From positions 66,388-130,387 of the forward strand of contig CAVYTB010000012.1 of the NCBI GenBank assembly GCA_963771295.1: a stretch of 64,000 bases of DNA. The letters run 5' to 3'. Below are positions 59,268 through 64,000 of the stretch, piece by piece. A program made the position numbers and the translations under genes. Numbering within the stretch: position 1 is the stretch's first letter; every line of letters begins with the position of its first letter. The DNA is from Acidiferrum sp963771295. Lineage in GTDB: Bacteria > Acidobacteriota > Terriglobia > Acidiferrales > UBA7541. The notes under the pieces are model-generated. The model ran no database searches. It was not told the DNA's origin and saw only the letters and a program-made list of their open reading frames with translations.

Positions 59268-59340
59268 GCTGAAGCGTGTTCGAGCTGCTGTAACGCTTCA
59301 GCGGGCGGTTGGGGAAGCGCGGTAGTGGCGACGCTTCAGC
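59268..59340. promoter_or_regulatory. Three GCTGAAGCGT operator-like sites
   Basis: GCTGAAGCGT at 59268, and its reverse complement ACGCTTCAGC at 59293 and 59331. The first two form a perfect inverted repeat. Three sites between divergent transcription units resemble a lambdoid-type operator cluster for the HTH regulator. Confidence 0.55.
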
Positions 59341-59475
59341 TCATAAAATGGAGACCACCGCGCCAGTTAGCCAGTACCGGCGACAATACTCCGCTGTGGC
59401 ACAGCAATCAGCCTCGTCCGGGGCAATGACTAGGGACCGAAATGCTCTAGTCGATCTTCATGCCCTGGGTGGAAC

Positions 59476-59784
59476 GTGTTCAAAAACTCTTCTTCAGAAA
59501 ATTCCCGTAGAAAACATTACCCCCGCGTCCCCCAAGACTGCTGCGTAGCGGCATACACGCGCTACTGCCGCGCGTGCTCTGCACCGGCAGGCTGCTACTG
59601 CATCAGCTGGCGTACCGGCAGACGCTCGTTCTTTCCGCATCTCACACGCAGACGCATTTCCGAGAAAAAAACAGAGCGCCGACGAGAGCGCGAGCCGCTG
59701 CCGGATCTGCGCGACTGGTGGCGCGCAATGTCTCCGTTCGAGGGCCAGCGCGCGCAGAAGCGCCCAGCAGGGTTGGCGGTATGA
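59476..59784 (+). CDS. Possible Cys-rich small protein before replication genes
   Basis: 102 residues; stop overlaps the next start as ATGA, which suggests coupling. The N-terminal half is Cys/Arg rich (PQDCCVAAYTRYCRACSAPA), the C-terminal half charged (LPDLRDWWRAMSPFEGQRAQ). No clear ribosome site. The only supported alternative for this 660-bp gap is regulatory DNA. Confidence 0.35.
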   Translation: MFKNSSSENSRRKHYPRVPQDCCVAAYTRYCRACSAPAGCYCISWRTGRRSFFPHLTRRRISEKKTERRREREPLPDLRDWWRAMSPFEGQRAQKRPAGLAV

Positions 59785-60281
59785 GCGCCCGCAAACGCTA
59801 TCCATTCACGCTCGCGTTTTCTCCAAAACGCATGGCGCAGCCGGATTGCCATGTGCGCCGCGCTCCCGTCGAGCCGGAGCCTGATGTGTGCGTGCGCCTC
59901 ACTACCCAGGGGCAACGGCTCGCGGAGGAGCTGCGCAAAATGACTCGCGCACAGCATGTGTGGGCGATGCGCTCTCTTTTCGATCGCGCCCGCCTGAAGG
60001 AGCGGGACATCATCACTGAAAAGAAACGAGTCATTATCGAGATGTTGCGCGAAGCCGAGAGCGGCGATGAACCGGTGCTGCTGCAGAAGGTTTGCGAGCG
60101 GGCGGGCGTGAGCATTGAGGAGTTCATGTTACTCATGTTCCACATCAACAATTTCGTCCTCCGCATCGAAGACGCACCGGACGACAAGATGTTCATCGGT
60201 TTGTTTTTCAACGGCGATTCCGGCGAGGTCTGGGCGGAACTCTACGAACCGGATCGCAAGATCGGCGAGGTACTGCGATGA
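59781..60281 (+). CDS. Hypothetical replication-block protein
   Basis: 166 residues. Helical core LTTQGQRLAEELRKMTRAQH and a beta-rich C-terminus (FIGLFFNGDSGEVWAELYEP). Not recognised. It overlaps the RepA-like gene by 4 bp (ATGA), so the products are made together. Perhaps a replication accessory factor. Confidence 0.6.
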   Translation: MSARKRYPFTLAFSPKRMAQPDCHVRRAPVEPEPDVCVRLTTQGQRLAEELRKMTRAQHVWAMRSLFDRARLKERDIITEKKRVIIEMLREAESGDEPVLLQKVCERAGVSIEEFMLLMFHINNFVLRIEDAPDDKMFIGLFFNGDSGEVWAELYEPDRKIGEVLR

Positions 60282-61804
60282 ATAATCCATCTTACGCATC
60301 GAATTGGACGCCGCCGAACATTTGCGGGTTTGAAGAAACGCAACTAAGCGATTTCCCGGTAATCGACCGCTACGAATACGCCCTCAAGAATCTTCCCGAG
60401 TCAGGCGGCAGTGGCTGTCACGTCGCGCTGCTCGGAGTCGCAACCCTGGGCTTTTGGGCCGGTCTCGACCGAGAGAAGATCACAACTGATTTGACAGCGC
60501 GCGTCGCGGGGATGCGGCGGCGCAAAGTCACGCAACGGGAAATTCGATGCGCCATAGACGAAGCATTCAGCGGCCGGCGAAAAGAGCGCGTGACGCAGCG
60601 CGCTCCGATAGACGCAGCAGAAGGTGAGAAAATCCGTAACGAGATCATTGCGCGCGGGATTGAATTCGACGCCGCGACGCTCTTCGACGCTTCTCCGATT
60701 CGTATTGACTGGACAGTCGAACGACTCTACTCGCCAAAAGAGTATCTGTTCATCGGCAGGAACAACGAATCCACTCAGAGACAGTTTGGACGCCTGTGTC
60801 GAGCAAGACGGCATCGAAGTCCTCGACACTTCAAGCGGCGCTTCATTCCTGAGCACATCATCCCGAATCCCCTGACGGGAAAGCAAGGCCCGAAGAAAGA
60901 CGGCAAGTTGAGTTATCGCGCAGATGCTTGCGTCGAGTCTTTCCGGTTCGCGGTGCTTGATTCACTCGCAGGCGTCGCTAAAACATGGTTGTCTCTCGCG
61001 TTCTGCCAGGCTCTTACGAAAGGCGAACCGTTTCTCGGCGTGTTTCGCGTACCTAAAGTTACTCCGTGCATTTACCTGTGCCCGGAGATGGGAGCAAAGG
61101 CTTTTCGCAAGCGCTGCGAGAAGCTCAAGCTCGGCGGCGAACTGTTCCGGGTCCAAACTATTGCGGACGGCGTGCCGATAAAACTGTCAAGCGAGATTCT
61201 GGAACATGCGATCAAAGAACTCCGGCCGTTAGTGGTTCTTGACACCGCGATTAGATTCAATCCGGCGAAAGACGAGAACGCTTCGGCGGAAAACAACAGA
61301 GGACTCGCGCACAATATATTCCAGCTGCTTTCCATGGGAGCAATCGGCGTTCTAGCCGATCATCATGCACCGAAGGCAAGCAAAGATAATGACATGACAC
61401 TCGAGAACGTACTGAGAGGAACTGGCGATATCGGCGCAATCGCCGACAGCGTTTGGGGTATCCAGCACGTACCGAAAGACGATAACGCGATGCGGCTCGG
61501 CAGATGCATTGTGAAATGCGTCAAAGGCCGCGACTTCTGGCCGGAGAATGACAGTTTCAAGATTCAACTTCGGCCATCTATCGACCAATACGGGAAAATC
61601 GCCATGCTTGAACAAGAAATTGTCGTGCCTCTCGAAGCGCGAATCAACCAAGCACTTACAGCTAACCCGCGCGTCAGCAAAAGCGAATTGGCTAAAAACC
61701 TCGGAGTTACCCGGCGTACGCTCGATAGCAAAGCGTTTGAATACGGCTGGCTGTGGGTAGCGAAAGAGAAAAAGTCGTCGGTGGGGACATGGACAAAACT
61801 CTAA
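60278..61804 (+). CDS. RepA-like AAA ATPase / primase-helicase-like replication protein
   Basis: 508 residues. The N-terminal part (1-230) resembles phage primase-like regions, with PEHIIPNPLTGKQGPKKDGK and YRADACVESFRFAV. From about 230 an AAA_25 RecA-like core follows: TPCIYLCPEMGAKAFRKRCE, RPLVVLDTAIRF as Walker B, and GAIGVLADHHAPKAS. The P-loop is atypical (DSLAGVAKTWLSL). The C-terminus carries an HTH (VSKSELAKNLGVTRRTLDSK). Residues 166-190 are oddly Arg-rich. Likely replicates the excised element from the repeats just downstream. Confidence 0.75.
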   Translation: MNNPSYASNWTPPNICGFEETQLSDFPVIDRYEYALKNLPESGGSGCHVALLGVATLGFWAGLDREKITTDLTARVAGMRRRKVTQREIRCAIDEAFSGRRKERVTQRAPIDAAEGEKIRNEIIARGIEFDAATLFDASPIRIDWTVERLYSPKEYLFIGRNNESTQRQFGRLCRARRHRSPRHFKRRFIPEHIIPNPLTGKQGPKKDGKLSYRADACVESFRFAVLDSLAGVAKTWLSLAFCQALTKGEPFLGVFRVPKVTPCIYLCPEMGAKAFRKRCEKLKLGGELFRVQTIADGVPIKLSSEILEHAIKELRPLVVLDTAIRFNPAKDENASAENNRGLAHNIFQLLSMGAIGVLADHHAPKASKDNDMTLENVLRGTGDIGAIADSVWGIQHVPKDDNAMRLGRCIVKCVKGRDFWPENDSFKIQLRPSIDQYGKIAMLEQEIVVPLEARINQALTANPRVSKSELAKNLGVTRRTLDSKAFEYGWLWVAKEKKSSVGTWTKL

Positions 61805-61807
61805 CTG

Positions 61808-62019
61808 CTGTGCTCGCTTGTGCTCCTCGGGGAACCTTAGTTCCCCCCGAGAGCACAGATAGCAGGTGTTACTTTCGTTTTTTTGAGCACAGCTCAAGAG
61901 CACAGGTTAAGCGAATGAAAACACGAGTACTTAGAGGACCTGTGCTTTCGGAAGGTAGTAGAGCACAGCTCAAAAGTAGCTGTGCTTTTAGCTGCACACG
62001 AGAGAGGAGAGCACAGCTC
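61808..62019. other. Iteron-like repeats, candidate replication origin
   Basis: In 212 bp directly after the RepA-like gene, GAGCACAGCTC occurs three times exactly (61885, 61961, 62009). The shorter GAGCACAG or its complement CTGTGCTC/T occurs at about 61808, 61851, 61898, 61940 and 61980. A hairpin (GGGGAAC/GTTCCCC) lies at 61828-61849. This arrangement resembles replication-initiator binding sites of satellites and plasmids. Confidence 0.6.
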
Positions 62020-62201
62020 GCGCGGCATTCGTGAATAGCGCAGGAATAGACGCTGTTAACGTATTCGTTAAGTTTTCGGCTGACAGGACGTGCTTCAGGT
62101 GTCGTAGCGTCCGCGTCGGCCTTTACCGGGCCAGCAAGTGAAAGCCTTAACGCCTCGCCCGGCGCAAGTAGATCACGAGAGAAATGCGCCGAGAGGATGA
62201 A

Positions 62202-62510
62202 ATGAGAAAAGAGACAGAAGCTAGCTCTAAGACGATCTCGCAGCTATTGACGCCTGCCGAAGCTGCTGCAGCGTTGCACGTCAGCGCAGCCACGCTTGCC
62301 GTGTGGCGTTCGACGCAGCGCGTCTCGCTGAAGTTTGTTCGTATCGGGCGGAAGATTCTCTACCGTGCTGAGGACGTGCAGGCGTTCATCGTTGAGCGCA
62401 CAGGCACGCAGACGACGCACTGTGACCAGGCGTGGCGCGGAGCAGGGAAGCGCAACCGCCGAGCGAAGCCGCTGCGCGCAGTAACTCGTTTAGTTTCAGC
62501 AACTAGCTGA
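62202..62510 (+). CDS. Excisionase/AlpA-like HTH protein
   Basis: 102 residues. HTH_17-type domain: LLTPAEAAAALHVSAATLAV then FVRIGRKILYRAEDVQAFI, the standard helix and wing of excisionases. GAGAGG lies 5 nt before the ATG at 62202. It is convergent with the integrase, 49 bp away, as expected for a recombination directionality factor. Confidence 0.8.
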   Translation: MRKETEASSKTISQLLTPAEAAAALHVSAATLAVWRSTQRVSLKFVRIGRKILYRAEDVQAFIVERTGTQTTHCDQAWRGAGKRNRRAKPLRAVTRLVSATS

Positions 62511-62559
62511 TTTCTAATCAGTTGTATGTGTTGATAACAGTAGACTTATTAAGGCAGTT

Positions 62560-63810
62560 TTACGTTTCGTTACCCGCGACAAGCAGTTTCGGCTTCTTTT
62601 TCATCGCGGCAGCCATCGCGGCATTCGCGCTCGTCATCGCGGCGCGCACAGGGTCAAGATTCAGTCTTGCGTAGACTTCCGTCGCTGCGGTCGTGGCGTG
62701 GCCTAAGCTCTTGCCGATGATCGTTAAGCTAGTTCCTTGAGCGGCCTGCCAGCTCCCTTGCGTTCTGCGCAAATCATGCACGCGGAGATTCGTGATCTTC
62801 GCGCGCTTGAGCAGTCCCTTCCAACGACCATGCAAGTCCTCGACGTGGCCAGACTTTGAATGCGATGGAAACACCCACGGGCTGCTGGCGATGCGCTGCT
62901 TTTGTCGGGCGTTCAAGATCGCTAAGGCTTCTGGCGTTAACGGCACAACGTACGGCGTGCGAGATTTCGGGTTAGGAATCGTCCAGCTGTTATCATCGAG
63001 TGAGATACAGTCCCAGCGCATTGCGAACACGTCGCTTTTGCGCGCGCCGGTCCATAGCGCTAGGCCCACGAAGTCCACGAGATCGCTGTTCGGCTCCGTC
63101 TTGAGCGCAGCTAACAGATGCGGCGCTTCGTCAGGCTGAACGAACCGAGCGCGCTTCTCTTCGTGGAACAGCTTGATGCGTACTGCGGGATTCTCTCCGC
63201 GCCACAACTCTGCGCTCAGTGCAAAGTTGAATAGCAAGCGCAAGTGCCTGACGGTCTGATTCGCCGTATGTTTGCGTGTCTTGCCGAGATCGTCGAACAC
63301 GTCGATAATCTCCGCGCGCGAGATATCGCTGAGCTTCCGGCCTTTCCACTGCTTGAGATAGCACTCGACCCACGCTCTCATGCGCTTCTCGCTGAGCGCA
63401 GGATTCTTCGCTCTCGCGCGGATGTGTCGTTCGCAGTACGCATCGATTAGTTCGCTGAACGTGAGATCGTCGCGGTTTCTGCCGAACGGGTTGCCGTCCT
63501 TGTAATCGTCCATCTTCGCGCGCGCGAGCTGTCCGCTAAGCTCGCTCGCTTTGCCGCGAGCTTGTTCAATCGAGATGTCGGGGAACGGTCCGATAGTCGT
63601 GAAGTGCGTGCCGCTTCTGTTTCCGCGCGCGCGGCGAAACCAGAAGAAAGTTCTGCGTCCGCTCGGGTAGATCATCAGTCCGAGTTCGCGGACTTGCGTA
63701 TCGTGATAAGTTGCGCGTCCTTGTTCTGGGATGGGCCGCGCCAGGATTGACCGCTGCGTGAAGTTGAACGGTGCGGAGGGCGCGCTGCGCTGCTTCTTAA
63801 CTTCGACCAT
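62560..63810 (-). CDS. Tyrosine-type site-specific integrase
   Basis: 416 residues of the P4 type: N-terminal DUF4102-like domain (TYHDTQVRELGLMIYPSGRR), core-binding domain, catalytic domain with Arg in LWTGARKSDVF, HDLRRTQG as HxxR, and the nucleophile Tyr in HATTAATEVYARL. Integrases of this type use tRNA genes. The ATG at 63810 has AAGGAGG 6 nt upstream; the frame extends to 63858 across the repeat pair at 63831-63866. It may move this element and perhaps, in trans, the integrase-less islands at tRNA-Leu. Confidence 0.93.
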   Translation of the reverse strand: MVEVKKQRSAPSAPFNFTQRSILARPIPEQGRATYHDTQVRELGLMIYPSGRRTFFWFRRARGNRSGTHFTTIGPFPDISIEQARGKASELSGQLARAKMDDYKDGNPFGRNRDDLTFSELIDAYCERHIRARAKNPALSEKRMRAWVECYLKQWKGRKLSDISRAEIIDVFDDLGKTRKHTANQTVRHLRLLFNFALSAELWRGENPAVRIKLFHEEKRARFVQPDEAPHLLAALKTEPNSDLVDFVGLALWTGARKSDVFAMRWDCISLDDNSWTIPNPKSRTPYVVPLTPEALAILNARQKQRIASSPWVFPSHSKSGHVEDLHGRWKGLLKRAKITNLRVHDLRRTQGSWQAAQGTSLTIIGKSLGHATTAATEVYARLNLDPVRAAMTSANAAMAAAMKKKPKLLVAGNET

Positions 63811-64000
63811 AAGCGCCTCCTTGTTGATCCGAGTCAACGGGTTGTCGGCCTTAGTCAACGGGTTGCGTGTTTTACGACCGTCTTACCCTCAAGCGTAAAA
63901 TGGCGTAAAATTCGTTAAACTCGGTCTATTGATAGTATACGCTAAATATATGAAAAGAAAAGAAAAGTAAATTCGGTATAAGACGAACCCGCTCTCTCTT
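63811..64000. other. Region upstream of the integrase with att-like repeats
   Basis: GAGTCAACGGGTTG (63831-63844) recurs as TAGTCAACGGGTTG 22 bp later. The second copy, in the wider form CTTAGTCAACGGGTTGC (63850-63866), differs at one of 17 bases from tRNA-Lys 51056-51072. The last 100 bp are AT-rich (about 63900-63975) and contain no gene I can support. The right end of the element is not proven to lie inside the window. Confidence 0.5.

Noticed and set aside
63850..63866. True right attachment junction of the tRNA-Lys element
   Set aside because: Not accepted as proven because similarity to tRNA-Lys stops after 17 bp instead of continuing to the tRNA 3' end; kept as an att-like repeat.

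Overview
This window looks like a chromosome segment of a soil-type bacterium, most probably an Acidobacteriota (Terriglobia). That is inferred, not measured: it rests on the tig-clpP-clpX order, the imuA-imuB-dnaE2 mutasome, PadR regulators next to small permease-like proteins, dispersed palindromes of the TCATTCTGAGCGAAGCGA type, and moderately high GC. No 16S rRNA or other marker is present.

Backbone, left part (1-10.8 kb): tig, clpP and a truncated clpX on the minus strand, then a secreted GH29 fucosidase, a two-unit M16 peptidase, a secreted nucleoside hydrolase, purU and a Rieske oxygenase.

Split tRNA and islands (10.84-37.18 kb): a host tRNA-Leu(UAG) gene on the minus strand is cut in its anticodon loop. 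Its 3' half lies at 10842-10903 and its 5' half at 37141-37179. The 26 kb between looks like two islands stacked at one site, because a 13-bp copy of the anticodon stem-loop lies internally at 34299-34311. The right-hand island (34.3-37.14 kb) holds small genes, repeated non-coding modules and a complete tRNA-Leu(UAG) at 36888-36974, which can replace the broken one. The left-hand island (10.9-34.3 kb) has phage- or plasmid-like genes at 10.9-15.3 kb, then a large glycoprotein-like cluster at 16.0-33.9 kb. In that cluster a tight minus-strand operon encodes two proteins sharing a Cys-plus-amphipathic C-terminus (one with about 18 repeats of an 8-residue Pro/Ala/Ser/Thr unit), a glycosyltransferase resembling polypeptide GalNAc-transferases, two very large beta-rich proteins and two 2-oxoglutarate/Fe(II)-type oxygenases. 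Beside it are a three-module glycosyltransferase, a two-module glycosyltransferase and two fucosyltransferase-like proteins. I read it as a candidate bacterial mucin- or hydroxyproline-type protein glycosylation system, the best candidate here for something undescribed.

Backbone, right part (37.2-51.1 kb): a 13-bp minisatellite, an intact IS1182-type insertion sequence, a PadR operon, the dnaE2-imuB-imuA translesion cassette with a possible SOS box and a neighbouring udgX, a degenerate receiver protein, a DUF3891-like protein, a STAS protein, a DHH phosphoesterase and tRNA-Lys(CUU).

Third mobile element (51.1 to beyond 63.9 kb): starting next to tRNA-Lys, it has membrane-protein cargo, a leftward packaging block (double-HTH regulator, coiled-coil and scaffold-like proteins, large terminase, DUF5681-like protein), an operator-rich divergent promoter region, and a rightward replication block (RepA-like ATPase, iteron-like repeats, excisionase) with a tyrosine integrase. 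No portal, capsid or tail gene is visible, so it resembles a phage satellite or a stripped prophage.
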